Shown here piece after piece: positions 42,634 through 51,971 of a stretch of DNA of 64,000 bases. Made by a program: the position numbers and the translations under genes. This stretch comes from Thalassospira alkalitolerans. Lineage in GTDB: Bacteria; Pseudomonadota; Alphaproteobacteria; Rhodospirillales; Thalassospiraceae. Location of the stretch: NCBI RefSeq assembly GCF_002115745.1, contig NZ_JFKB01000001.1, positions 496,001 to 560,000 on the forward strand, read 5' to 3'. Each line of letters opens with the position of its first letter. Position 1 is the stretch's first letter. The notes under the pieces were generated by a model. It saw nothing but the letters and a program-made list of their open reading frames with translations. It did not search any database and was not told the origin of the DNA.

Positions 42634-44175
42634 ATGGATCCGATTTCTCTTGCAGCGGGCGCAATTGCGGCATTTGTCGTCGCACTCGTTTTCAGTGTGC
42701 TGATGGTAAAACGCACCAAAGAAGCCACGATGGCCGAGGCAGAGTCGCGGTCCAGTGTTTTGGTTGCCCAGCTTGATCAGGCCGATTCCACCCGCCGTGA
42801 ATTGGCCACGGAACTTGCCGTTACCCGTGATAAATTGGCCGAGGCATCCGAAAAACGCGCAATTGCCGAAACCACTGCCAATCGGGTTCCCATTCTTGAA
42901 GCCGATATCCGCGAAATGCGTGTTGCCCTTGATCATTGGCGTGAAAAGGGATCGGAACTTGAAACCGCGCTTGAAAAAGAACGCGAGGCCGCGGCTGAAA
43001 AACTCGCCATGCTTGAAGATGCCAAAACCAAGCTTCTCGATAGTTTCAAGGCATTGTCGTCTGATGCGCTCAAGGTCAATAATGACGAGTTCATGAAGCT
43101 GGCGCGGGAAAACTTTTCACGCCTTCAAGAAGGCGCACAGGGGGATCTTGAAAAACGCCAGCAGGCAATTGATGGGCTTGTAAAGCCCATCAAAGAGCGG
43201 CTAGAGGCATTTGATACCAAGGTTAATGAACTTGAAAATTCGCGTAAAGAAGCCTACGGCGAGCTAAAAAGCCAGGTTGGGAATCTGGTGCTGTCACAGA
43301 CTAAATTGGCCAAGGAAACGCAAACGCTGAGTTCGGCATTGCGATCAAGTTCGTCAGTTTCCGGTAAATGGGGCGAATTGCAGCTTAAGCGCATTGTTGA
43401 ACTGTCAGGGATGCTCAAACATTGCGACTTTGACGAACAGGTTCATTTCAACACCGATGAAGGTGTTCAGAAACCTGACATGGTGATCCATCTGCCGGGT
43501 GGTAAAAACATTGTTGTGGATGCCAAGGCCCCGACTTCTGCCTATCTCGAAGCAATTGATGAAAAATATGATGATGAACGCCGTGAAGCCCTGATGGGGA
43601 CTTATGTCACCAATGTGCGCAAGGTGATTTCCGAACTGTCGAAGAAATCCTATTGGAAATCGGTCGATAGCCCGGAATTTGTTGTGCTGTTCCTGCCCGG
43701 TGAAAGCTTCTTCTCAGCCGCCCTTGAACGCGATCCGCGTTTGATCGAGGACAGTTTCCGCGATGGCGTCATTCTGGCAACGCCAACGACCCTTTTGGGA
43801 TTGCTGAAAGCCGTTTCCTATGGCTGGCGACAAGAAGCCTTGGCTGAAAACGCGCGCGATATCAGTGAAATCGGTTTGACCCTGTATGATCGTCTGGGCG
43901 CCCTTGCCAAGCATTTCTCATCAATGGGCCGGTCGCTTGAAAGCACGGTTAAACATTATAATAAGACGCTGGGCTCGCTAGAAGGATCGGTGCTTGTTTC
44001 TGCGCGCAAGCTTAAGGAAAAGCATATCGTTGCCGATGATCGCGTGATCGAGGAGCCGGCTCATTCGGAAACTCATGTTCGTGAATTGACCAAAACGGAA
44101 CTGTTGGCGGGACCGAACGTGGAAGAAGGATCGGATGTCATAGAAGGTCAAAATATCAACCCGGATAACGCCTGA
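42634..44175 (+). CDS. rmuC: DNA recombination protein RmuC
   Basis: 513 residues. One N-terminal membrane helix (about 3-23) is followed by a long coiled coil (about 30-230, rich in Glu, Lys and Ala). The RmuC nuclease-like domain comes next: GKWGELQLKRIVELSGM, then NIVVDAKAPTSAYLEA, with the D-x-K core of a restriction-endonuclease fold. RmuC limits inversions at short inverted repeats in E. coli. Followed by def after 114 bp. Confidence 0.94.
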   Translation: MDPISLAAGAIAAFVVALVFSVLMVKRTKEATMAEAESRSSVLVAQLDQADSTRRELATELAVTRDKLAEASEKRAIAETTANRVPILEADIREMRVALDHWREKGSELETALEKEREAAAEKLAMLEDAKTKLLDSFKALSSDALKVNNDEFMKLARENFSRLQEGAQGDLEKRQQAIDGLVKPIKERLEAFDTKVNELENSRKEAYGELKSQVGNLVLSQTKLAKETQTLSSALRSSSSVSGKWGELQLKRIVELSGMLKHCDFDEQVHFNTDEGVQKPDMVIHLPGGKNIVVDAKAPTSAYLEAIDEKYDDERREALMGTYVTNVRKVISELSKKSYWKSVDSPEFVVLFLPGESFFSAALERDPRLIEDSFRDGVILATPTTLLGLLKAVSYGWRQEALAENARDISEIGLTLYDRLGALAKHFSSMGRSLESTVKHYNKTLGSLEGSVLVSARKLKEKHIVADDRVIEEPAHSETHVRELTKTELLAGPNVEEGSDVIEGQNINPDNA

Positions 44176-44289
44176 TCTATTCATTATAAGGGTGGTTTAC
44201 TTGACTCGGATGCAGGGACACCTTATTTCGAAGCCCGAAATTTGCTATCATTAAACATATGCTCTCGTTTTAAATCGGACAAAAGACAC

Positions 44290-44808
44290 ATGGCCCTGCG
44301 CGAAATTCTCATTGTTCCCGATCCCCGCCTTAAGCAGGAATGCGAAGAGGTGGCCGAGGTGAATGACGAAATCCGTGAGTTGCTCAACGACATGCTTGAA
44401 ACCATGTATGCAGCACCGGGGATTGGTTTGGCCGCACCGCAGATCGGCGTGATGAAGCGCGTTGTGGTCATGGATGTGTCTGACGAGGCGGAAAAACGCC
44501 AGCCCCTGAAACTTGTGAACCCGGAAATCATCTGGGAGTCCGAGGATACAGAGGTCTATCAGGAAGGCTGCCTGTCGATTCCCGATCAATATGCCGATGT
44601 CGAACGCCCGTGCGAAGTTGGCATGCGGTATCTCGACGAAAACGGCAAGGAACAGGAAATCGAAGCCGATGGCCTGTTGGCGACCTGTATCCAGCACGAA
44701 CTGGACCACCTTGATGGCATTTTGTTCACGGATTATCTCAGCGCGCTTAAGCGCAACATGATCCTGAAAAAGGTGCAAAAGCTGCAAAAGACGAAAAAGT
44801 CTGCCTGA
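44290..44808 (+). CDS. def: Peptide deformylase
   Basis: 172 residues with the three deformylase motifs: GIGLAAPQIG, EGCLSIP and QHELDHLDG (metal ligands Cys and two His). It removes the formyl group from nascent proteins. ATG 44290 gives the standard N-terminus MALREILIVPDPRL; an in-frame TTG at 44242 is unlikely. fmt, which adds the formyl group to Met-tRNA, follows after a terminator. Confidence 0.98.
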   Translation: MALREILIVPDPRLKQECEEVAEVNDEIRELLNDMLETMYAAPGIGLAAPQIGVMKRVVVMDVSDEAEKRQPLKLVNPEIIWESEDTEVYQEGCLSIPDQYADVERPCEVGMRYLDENGKEQEIEADGLLATCIQHELDHLDGILFTDYLSALKRNMILKKVQKLQKTKKSA

Positions 44809-44847
44809 TCGGCAACGCATTCAGCATTACCGCAGCATCGTATTCAG

Positions 44848-44870
44848 GGGCCGGATTTTCCGGCCCTTTT
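44848..44870 (+). terminator. Terminator between def and fmt
   Basis: GGGCCGG / CCGGCCC with an ATTTT loop and four T, 39 nt after def. It implies that def and fmt are at least partly uncoupled, unlike the overlapping def-fmt pairs of many bacteria. Confidence 0.85.
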
Positions 44871-44993
44871 ATGTTGTCTGCATGTCATGGTGTCGTTTGA
44901 TTGTCAGGGCTGTGCAGGCTTGGCTTGTCATTTGGCACAGATAACGCCAAATTGCCGCCAGACCCCTAAATTGATGATGATTGGACGCAACCG

Positions 44994-45923
44994 ATGACCA
45001 AACTGCGCATTGCCTTTATGGGAACCCCGGATTTTGCCCTTGTGGCGCTTAAGCAATTGGTCGGTGCCGGTCATGACGTGGTTTGTGTTTATTCGCAGCC
45101 ACCCCGCCCGGCGGGTCGCGGGCAAAAGGAAACGCCAAGTCCGGTTCATGGCTGGGCCGCCGAACAGGGGATCGAGGTTAGAACGCCGGTTTCGCTGAAA
45201 TCTGATACGGAAAAGCAGACATTTGCCGATCTTGATCTGGATGTCGCGGTGGTTGCGGCCTATGGCCTGATCCTGCCCAAGGCTATTTTGGATGCGCCGA
45301 AATACGGCTGTTTAAATATCCATGCCTCGCTTTTGCCGCGCTGGCGCGGGGCCGCCCCGATCCAGCGGGCAATTTTGGCCGGGGATACCCGCACGGGTGT
45401 CACCATCATGCAGATGGATGTCGGGCTTGATACCGGCGATATGTTGCTGATCCGCGATATTCCGATCACGTCGGAAACCTATGCCAATGCCCTGCATGAT
45501 GATCTGGCCGATCGTGGTGGTGATATGATCGTTGAGGCACTTGAAAAATTGCCTGTCGGTCAATTGGTGGCGGTCAAACAACCCGAAGACGGGGTTACTT
45601 ATGCCGCCAAACTTGAACGCGCCGAGGCCAAGCTTGATTTTGCCGATGATGCGGTGGCACTCGAACGTAAAATTCGTGCCTTTACGCCTTGGCCCGGTGC
45701 CTATTTCGAATTTGGCAAAGAACGTATCAAGGTTCAGGCCGCTGATGTGATTGATCAATCCGGCTCAGTTGGCACCATTCTTGACGATGATCTGACGATT
45801 GCGTGTGGCAAGGGGGCCTTGCGCCCGACACGTATTCAACGACCGGGAAAATCGGTGATGGATACCAAGGAAGTGCTGCGCGGCTATCACAAACTGGTGT
45901 GCGGCGTCGTTCTGGATCAGTAA
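44994..45923 (+). CDS. fmt: Methionyl-tRNA formyltransferase
   Basis: 309 residues. FMGTPDFALVALKQL opens the protein, followed by the formyl-THF site LNIHASLLPRWRGAAPIQRAI and MQMDVGLDTGDML, with the catalytic Asn, His and Asp of the family. It formylates initiator Met-tRNA. A GNAT gene follows after 38 bp. Confidence 0.98.
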   Translation: MTKLRIAFMGTPDFALVALKQLVGAGHDVVCVYSQPPRPAGRGQKETPSPVHGWAAEQGIEVRTPVSLKSDTEKQTFADLDLDVAVVAAYGLILPKAILDAPKYGCLNIHASLLPRWRGAAPIQRAILAGDTRTGVTIMQMDVGLDTGDMLLIRDIPITSETYANALHDDLADRGGDMIVEALEKLPVGQLVAVKQPEDGVTYAAKLERAEAKLDFADDAVALERKIRAFTPWPGAYFEFGKERIKVQAADVIDQSGSVGTILDDDLTIACGKGALRPTRIQRPGKSVMDTKEVLRGYHKLVCGVVLDQ

Positions 45924-45961
45924 CCGATCATAATAAACCCTGTTATTGAACGGTCCGAAAA

Positions 45962-46486
45962 ATGGTTTCTGCACTGACAATCCGCCCGGCCACCGATCAT
46001 GATGGCGATGCAATCGGGAACTTGATCAAGGCGGTGTTTTCCGACTATCCGGGGTGTGTATTTGACCGGCATGGTGAATTTCCCGAACGGGATGCCATCG
46101 CCAGCAGCTTTGCGGCGGATCACGGCCATATCTGGGTTGTCGAGGATGCGCAAAGCCGGATACTGGGTTGCCTTGGTGTCACCTATTCACCCGCCATTGG
46201 CAAAGCCGAATTGCACAAGGTCTATCTGGATCGTGCAACCCGGGGACAGGGTATTGCCCAACGCATGTTGACCACGGCCCTGAACTGGTTGGGGCAAACA
46301 CATGTCGATTGCACCGACATTGTGCTTTGGACCGATATCCGGTTTGAAGCCGGGCACCGATTTTACGAGAAATGCGGATTTACCCGCACCGGCGAAACCC
46401 GTGATCTTGATGATCTCAGCGTCTCGTCGGAATACCGGTTTGCCGCAAACCCGGCTGATATTCGTGCCCGCATCCGCCAATCGTAA
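45962..46486 (+). CDS. GNAT-family N-acetyltransferase
   Basis: 174 residues. The acetyl-CoA motif A reads LDRATRGQGIAQRML (R/Q-x2-G-x-G/A), followed by GHRFYEKCGFTRTGE, the usual motif B end. The substrate is unknown. It follows fmt closely and converges on a LysR gene with 18 bp between stops. Confidence 0.87.
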   Translation: MVSALTIRPATDHDGDAIGNLIKAVFSDYPGCVFDRHGEFPERDAIASSFAADHGHIWVVEDAQSRILGCLGVTYSPAIGKAELHKVYLDRATRGQGIAQRMLTTALNWLGQTHVDCTDIVLWTDIRFEAGHRFYEKCGFTRTGETRDLDDLSVSSEYRFAANPADIRARIRQS

Positions 46487-46504
46487 TTGTATGATTAATC
46501 AGTT

Positions 46505-47482
46505 TTAGGCTGATGTTGTTGCGGGTTTGGCATCTGATGTCTTGTCTGTGGGTTTGCGTACGGAACGGGCATCGCGCAGGCCCAGTTCCCATGGCGGGAC
46601 CGGGGTGAATTTTTCGGCCAGAAAATCAACAAAGGCCCGGACTTTGGGCGATAGATGGCGTTTATGCGGATAAACGGCGGAAATCCATGCCAGATCGTGG
46701 ACATATTCGGTCAAAAGCGGGGTCAGGCGACCGGCCCGGATATCTTCATGAACCAGATATTCCGCCAATCGTGCCATGCCAAGCCCGGCAACGACGGCTT
46801 CGTGCAGGGCATCGCCATCATTGGCGGAAAAACTTCCCTGTGCACGGAAGGATACATGGCCTTCGGGGGTGTCGAAATGCCAGTCGTTAAAGCTTTCGCG
46901 TGACGACAGGTGCAGACAGTCGTGATTGTCCAAGTCCTGTGGTCTGCGCGGGATGCCGTTCTTTTCCAGATATTCCGGCGATGCGACGATGACGCGGCGG
47001 TTGACCGCATATTTGCGCGCGATCAGGGACGAATCTTCAAGGGCTGACAGGCGAATTGCCAGATCATAGCCATCGTTGACCAGATCGGTGAATTTATCAT
47101 CCAGTGTCAGTTCAATGCGCACATCGGGATAGCGCGCCAGAAATTCCGGGATCAGGGGCACGACTTGGTATTTGGTAAAGGCGACCGATGCATTGATGCG
47201 AAGTGTGCCGCGCGGGGCGGCATAAAGCTGGGTGACGACTTCTTCGGCTTCTTCGATTTCGGCCAGGATCGTTCGCGCCCGCTCGTAAAAGGCGCGACCT
47301 TCTTCGGTCAGGCTAAGCTGGCGGGTGGTGCGCATCAAAAGACGGGCGCCAAGCCGATCTTCTAACCGTGAAATGTATTTTGACACGGCCGAAGGTGACA
47401 GACGCATGGTCCGTGCAGCAGCCGAAAAGCTGCCCTCTTCAACGGCATGGACAAAGATTTCCATTTCTGCGGCGCGATCCAT
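46505..47482 (-). CDS. LysR-family transcriptional regulator
   Basis: 325 residues. The N-terminal helix-turn-helix MEIFVHAVEEGSFSAAARTM and SPSAVSKYISRLEDRLGARLL is of the LysR subgroup with short coiled linker. The effector domain follows, and the last 30 residues are a Lys/Thr/Ala-rich tail. It is transcribed divergently from the 60-residue protein gene with 141 bp between, so that gene is a possible target. Confidence 0.9.
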   Translation of the reverse strand: MDRAAEMEIFVHAVEEGSFSAAARTMRLSPSAVSKYISRLEDRLGARLLMRTTRQLSLTEEGRAFYERARTILAEIEEAEEVVTQLYAAPRGTLRINASVAFTKYQVVPLIPEFLARYPDVRIELTLDDKFTDLVNDGYDLAIRLSALEDSSLIARKYAVNRRVIVASPEYLEKNGIPRRPQDLDNHDCLHLSSRESFNDWHFDTPEGHVSFRAQGSFSANDGDALHEAVVAGLGMARLAEYLVHEDIRAGRLTPLLTEYVHDLAWISAVYPHKRHLSPKVRAFVDFLAEKFTPVPPWELGLRDARSVRKPTDKTSDAKPATTSA

Positions 47483-47623
47483 CGGCGATATGTCCTATTT
47501 ATGACTGTAATTCACAAGTAATGTGCATATTGAGGTAATTCTCTTCATCCGTAAAGCAAATTAGATTGGGTTCATCAAACGCGACATGTTGTCGCACCGA
47601 ACCAAATCTGAAGGAGGTCTGCC

Positions 47624-47806
47624 ATGACCGTTTATGCTGACATCACCGAGCTGAATATCAAAACCAGCGAGATTGAAGCTGGCGTGCGCAAAGGCCAACA
47701 GCTTCGTGCTGAATACATCGGCAGCATGTTCCGTAGCCTGTTCAAAGGCTCTGACAAATCTGCTGATATCAAGCATCCGGCTGGCACCGTTGGTGGTGCT
47801 GCCTGA
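47624..47806 (+). CDS. Small protein of 60 residues, unknown function
   Basis: A real small gene by its signals: AAGGAGGT lies at ideal spacing before ATG and a strong terminator lies downstream. The protein begins MTVYADITELNIKTSEIE and has a central basic amphipathic helix (KGQQLRAEYIGSMFRSLFKG), ending in a Gly/Ala tail. I do not recognise the family with confidence. The helix resembles those of short DUF1127-like or related alphaproteobacterial small proteins, but this is weak. No signal peptide or membrane segment is seen. It is divergent from a LysR gene. Confidence 0.75.
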   Translation: MTVYADITELNIKTSEIEAGVRKGQQLRAEYIGSMFRSLFKGSDKSADIKHPAGTVGGAA

Positions 47807-47917
47807 TCGGGTCCTGCGGTTGAGCGACGTTTGATCTTTCCTCCCCAAACGGCGCTCCCGTGATCTGCCAAGTTTTTTTCTAGCGTCTTCCTCCCTAGAC
47901 GACGCTGTTTTCCCGAC

Positions 47918-47953
47918 TGGCCCGGGCTCTTTTGAGCTCCGGGCCATTTTTTT
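47918..47953 (+). terminator. Terminator after the 60-residue protein gene
   Basis: TGGCCCGG / CCGGGCCA plus CTC/GAG inside, TTTT loop, and seven T. It lies 111 nt after the stop. A weaker hairpin (AGCGTC / GACGCT, 47882-47906) precedes it. The 3' region is long for such a small gene. Confidence 0.88.
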
Positions 47954-47970
47954 GTCCGATCCGGCAAATC

Positions 47971-49275
47971 CTAGTCGCTGGCCTGGCGAGTGACACCGGG
48001 CGGGATGTAAAAGCCCGGCCGTTCTGACATCCAGGACAGAACAGATATAATCACCATCGCCAGAATGGTGATCCAAAGGGTCGCGCCGATGGCGATGTTG
48101 GCGGCAAACATCCAGCCAAAGATTGCCGGTCCGATGGCCGATGCCAGAACCATCACGGCGGTTAACGTGCTTCGTGCCGAACCGATTTCATCAAGGGGTA
48201 CCAATTCCGCAATGATCGCGGTCCGCAAAGTCGTGGCAAAACCGGTGGTCACCCCCAGCAATCCCATATAGATCGGGATCATGACCGGGCTTTCTGCAAA
48301 TGCCAGGCATGCCACCGCAGCAATTGCCGGGATCAGGTGATAGGGAAACAGTCGGCGCGCACTATGACTGTCAATTAACGGACCACTGCCAAAGGCGCCG
48401 ATAACCGATGTGATGGCAAAAACCGTGAACCCGGCGGCAAACCATGTCAGGTCAATTCCCTTGGCCGTGGAAATGGTTCCCTGATGAAAGAACAATGCGG
48501 TCATCACCAATGGCGGTGCGGCCAGCATCGGGGTGCAGAACCAGATATAGCGTGACCGAAACAGGTGTGGGTGGCGGCTGTCTTGCGCCTCGTTCTGGGG
48601 GGTGGTTGCTTCGGCTGTTGCGCTTTTTGTACCGGTTGTCGGTATGGGGTTATCTTGTTTTGGGCGGCCCGGTGCGGCGCGGAATTCCATATTCCTGCGA
48701 ATAAGCAGGATCGCCAGCGGCATCAGAATGAAAACAATAAAGACTCCGGCCCCGGCATAGGTATTGCGCCAGCCAAATGTCGCAATCAGTGCCAAAAGGG
48801 TAACCGGCATGATGGCTTCGGCAACGGGAAATCCGAAACTGGCGATTGCCAGTGCCCGACCGCGGTTGCGATTAAAATAACGCGCAATACCGGTCATGCT
48901 GACATGGGTCATAAGCCCCTGTCCCGCCAAACGCAGGATGAACAGAGCGCCAATCAGCATCCAGATCGATTGTGCGGAGGCCATGATAAAGCAGCCAATC
49001 GTCAGCAACGCCATGGTGGCAAGGCTGTATCGCAGCATATCAATCCGGTCGATCAATCGCCCGATAAACGGCAGGCACAGCGCGCTACCTATGGTTATTC
49101 CGGCATAAATATTGGCAAATTCGGTCTCATTTATTGCCAAATTAGCGCCAATAAAGGGCACAAACAGCGCAATTAGAAACGTTTGACCAAAGGACGATCC
49201 GAAGCTGTGAAGCGCGCCAAAGGCAAGCGGGCGCGGTGCCTGACGCAAAAGAGTGAGGAATTGCATAGGGTTCAA
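47971..49275 (-). CDS. MFS transporter (oxalate/formate- or MucK-like group)
   Basis: 434 residues in two six-helix halves joined by a long polar loop rich in Thr, Pro and Asn (about 205-240). LPFIGRLIDRIDMLRY is the motif A loop after TM2. The pattern of helices and GNRGRALAIASFGFPVAEA-like sequence in TM5 suggest the monocarboxylate/aromatic-acid uptake groups, though substrate is unknown. Minus strand, single gene. Confidence 0.82.
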   Translation of the reverse strand: MNPMQFLTLLRQAPRPLAFGALHSFGSSFGQTFLIALFVPFIGANLAINETEFANIYAGITIGSALCLPFIGRLIDRIDMLRYSLATMALLTIGCFIMASAQSIWMLIGALFILRLAGQGLMTHVSMTGIARYFNRNRGRALAIASFGFPVAEAIMPVTLLALIATFGWRNTYAGAGVFIVFILMPLAILLIRRNMEFRAAPGRPKQDNPIPTTGTKSATAEATTPQNEAQDSRHPHLFRSRYIWFCTPMLAAPPLVMTALFFHQGTISTAKGIDLTWFAAGFTVFAITSVIGAFGSGPLIDSHSARRLFPYHLIPAIAAVACLAFAESPVMIPIYMGLLGVTTGFATTLRTAIIAELVPLDEIGSARSTLTAVMVLASAIGPAIFGWMFAANIAIGATLWITILAMVIISVLSWMSERPGFYIPPGVTRQASD

Positions 49276-49369
49276 TCAATGGTATGAGGAATATTTTGCC
49301 AATTGTATCGATTCAACTCCATGCCGTCTACTGCCCGCACGCATAGGCATTATGTGCAGACATAATACG

Positions 49370-49412
49370 AAAAAACACCTGCAAGAAAGAGTGTCTTGCA
49401 GGTGTTTTTTTT
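49370..49412. terminator. Strong bidirectional terminator after the TRAP operon
   Basis: AAAAAACACCTGCAAGA pairs with TCTTGCAGGTGTTTTTT around a 7-nt loop. On the minus strand it ends the TAXI-TRAP operon and shields the MFS gene. Confidence 0.93.
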
Positions 49413-49443
49413 AGTGTTTGGATTGAGTTTGATTTGATCAGGA

Positions 49444-51456
49444 TTATGCCGCTTGTGCGGTTGGTCCGTTTGTCGTGCGGCTTTTCCACCAGTTAAAGCC
49501 AAGCACGGCCAGAATGACGATGGTCCCGACGATTTCAGCCTTAAGATCAGGATAGAAGATCCCGATGGTGGCCGGAACAATCAGAATTCGCGAAATCAGG
49601 TCCAGTTTGGCAAACATGAAGCCTTCAAGCGCGGCAGCAAAGGCCGCCAGACACAAGATGGCGGTAAAGCCGGTCCACAACACGAGCGGCAAGGGGCCAC
49701 CCAAAATGATTTCCGGATTGAAGACCATGAATGCCGGGATCAGATACAGGCCCTTGGCAAATTTCCAGGCCTGAAAACTTGTTTCCATGGGACTGGCCCC
49801 GGCAATCGCGGCCCCGGCAAACCCCGCCAATGCAATCGGCGGCGTGACGTTACTATCCTGCGAATACCAGAACACCACCAGATGGGCGATCAAAAGCGGA
49901 ATGCCAAATTCGTTCGACAATGCCGGACCGACCAGAACGATCAGAACGATATAGGATGCCGTTACCGGAAGCCCCATACCAAGGATCAGGCTGGCGATCA
50001 GAACAAGAATCAGTGCCAGAACAATGTGGCCACCTGAAAACGCGATCATCATCGACGAGAATTTAAGCCCAAGACCGGTCAGGCCAACAACGCCAACGAT
50101 AATCCCGGCAACCGCACAGGCCATGCTGACGGCAACCGCGTTTTTTGCCCCGAGTTCAAGGGCGGCGATTGTAATCCTCATACCATTGGCCAGAGCTGCT
50201 TTGAGCCGGTCGTGACTTGGCTTTTCACCGTTCTGGGGGGCGACAAAGAAGAACCAGATCGTATAGCGCAGGGCGGCAACGGCCATCACAGAAATGATCG
50301 CCCAGAACCCGACACGCATTGGCGAAATGTTGAGCACCAGAAGGTAAATCAGAACCCCAAGCGGCAAGATGAATTGCCAGCCTTCTTTGAGAACCTGTTT
50401 CCAATCGGGAAGTTCTTCGACGGGCATGCCGCGCATACCGTTTTTAAGGGCAACGATATGGACAAACAGATACACCGTGCCGAGATACAGGATCGCCGGG
50501 AAGATCGACACCATGACGATGTCGAGATAAGGCACCTGGGTATATTCGGAAATCAGGAAGGCACCGGCGCCCATCAGTGGCGGGGTGATCTGCCCGCCGG
50601 TTGATGCCGCGGCTTCAATGCCGCCAGCCTGTGCCGGGCGGTATCCAAGGCGTTTCATCAAAGGGATGGTAAAGGCACCCGTGGTCACGACATTGGCAAT
50701 GGCCGATCCGCTGATCGATCCCATACCTGCCGATGCCAGAACAGCAGCCTTTGCAGGGCCGCCGGGTTTTTTACCCGTCGCGGCATAGGCCATATCGATA
50801 AAGAATTTGCCCGCACCGGTGACTTCAAGAAACGCACCAAACAGTACGAACATGAAGATATAGGTCGCAGCAACCCCCATCGGCAGGCCATAGATGCCTT
50901 CCTGGCCAAGGTAAAGCTGACCAACCAGACGGTCGACATCGGCCCCCCTGTGCGCCAAAATACCGGGTAGCCATTCCCCGATCCAGGGCAAGGCGCCCCT
51001 TGGTCCTGACAGGGCATAAATAATCGCGACAATCCCGATGACCGTCATGCCAAGGCCAACGGCACGGCGGCTTGCTTCAAGCACGGTAACGGTTGCAATT
51101 ACACCGATGATCAGGTCGGTGTCGCTCCAGAAACCGGCGCGGTTGAAAATTTCATCGAGATAAAATGACAGATAGAAACCTGTGGTAAAGGCACCGGCGA
51201 GAAAAGCGATATCAATGATCCAGCCCATCGCGCCGCGCTTCTTGTTGCTGCCAAAGACAGGAAACATCAAGAAGGTCATAAACATGATAAAGGCAAGATG
51301 GATGCTGCGCTGATAGAACAGGCCAAGCGGTTCGATACCCGCGCCGTACATTTGGAACAAGGAAAGTGCAACGGCAACAACAGAAATTGCCACCACAACC
51401 AGTTTTGGCTGTGGCAGTTTGTCCCTTAAGGACGGAAACGGTGCCGGTTCAGACAT
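49444..51456 (-). CDS. TRAP transporter fused permease (4TM/12TM)
   Basis: 670 residues with 15 or more membrane helices: the small (DctQ-like) and large (DctM-like) subunits are fused in one chain, as is usual for TAXI-type TRAP systems. DctM-like stretches are clear: GVAATYIFMFVLFGAFLEVTG, GSISGSAIANVVTTGAFTIPLMKR and IEAAASTGGQITPPLMGAGAF. It is a sodium-linked uptake permease fed by the TAXI protein encoded upstream. 5 bp separate it from the DUF1850 gene. Confidence 0.95.
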   Translation of the reverse strand: MSEPAPFPSLRDKLPQPKLVVVAISVVAVALSLFQMYGAGIEPLGLFYQRSIHLAFIMFMTFLMFPVFGSNKKRGAMGWIIDIAFLAGAFTTGFYLSFYLDEIFNRAGFWSDTDLIIGVIATVTVLEASRRAVGLGMTVIGIVAIIYALSGPRGALPWIGEWLPGILAHRGADVDRLVGQLYLGQEGIYGLPMGVAATYIFMFVLFGAFLEVTGAGKFFIDMAYAATGKKPGGPAKAAVLASAGMGSISGSAIANVVTTGAFTIPLMKRLGYRPAQAGGIEAAASTGGQITPPLMGAGAFLISEYTQVPYLDIVMVSIFPAILYLGTVYLFVHIVALKNGMRGMPVEELPDWKQVLKEGWQFILPLGVLIYLLVLNISPMRVGFWAIISVMAVAALRYTIWFFFVAPQNGEKPSHDRLKAALANGMRITIAALELGAKNAVAVSMACAVAGIIVGVVGLTGLGLKFSSMMIAFSGGHIVLALILVLIASLILGMGLPVTASYIVLIVLVGPALSNEFGIPLLIAHLVVFWYSQDSNVTPPIALAGFAGAAIAGASPMETSFQAWKFAKGLYLIPAFMVFNPEIILGGPLPLVLWTGFTAILCLAAFAAALEGFMFAKLDLISRILIVPATIGIFYPDLKAEIVGTIVILAVLGFNWWKSRTTNGPTAQAA

Positions 51457-51461
51457 AAAAC

Positions 51462-51971
51462 TTATTCCCCGGTATCAAGGCGGATGGTGACACGGGTGTG
51501 TTCAGCCATCTTTGAAAGATAGATTTCGTCACCATCAGTCGTGACGATACGATGGTCAACAGCAAGACTTCCGACGCGCAGGGCATAGGCATTGCCCGGC
51601 ACAGGTTCGTCGATATCCTCGATCCAGTATCCGCCGCCTTCGGCGCTGGTCAGGATTCCACGACCCGGATAATGGCCAAGACCTGCAGCAAAATCGGGTT
51701 GGTATGTACGATGCAGAACCATCTTGCCAAGATCATCGATATAACAATCGATAACCCCATCACCAGTGACCGAATGGTTCCAGTAAAGGCACCAGCCAGA
51801 TTGGCGTGGAATGCGTGTTCTGGCTAGAACCGATCCGTCAGATGCAGTGACTTCAAGATGGTCAGTGACCGTACCCGGCATGGTTTCAGCATGCCGGGTT
51901 GGTCCGGCACATGCTGATATCAGAAGGGCAAGGGCGGCCAATGCTGGCCGCCCCCAATTTAGCAAGATCAT
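51462..51971 (-). CDS. DUF1850 lipoprotein of the TAXI-TRAP operon
   Basis: 169 residues with a lipoprotein signal peptide (LISAC lipobox, about residues 17-21). The DUF1850 core is recognisable: WCLYWNHSVTGDGVIDCY and QPDFAAGLGHYPGRG. DUF1850 proteins are commonly encoded beside TAXI-TRAP genes, but their role is not established; an accessory function at the membrane is inferred. Its start overlaps the stop of the TAXI gene by 4 bp (ATGA), so the two are translationally coupled. Confidence 0.88.
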   Translation of the reverse strand: MILLNWGRPALAALALLISACAGPTRHAETMPGTVTDHLEVTASDGSVLARTRIPRQSGWCLYWNHSVTGDGVIDCYIDDLGKMVLHRTYQPDFAAGLGHYPGRGILTSAEGGGYWIEDIDEPVPGNAYALRVGSLAVDHRIVTTDGDEIYLSKMAEHTRVTIRLDTGE

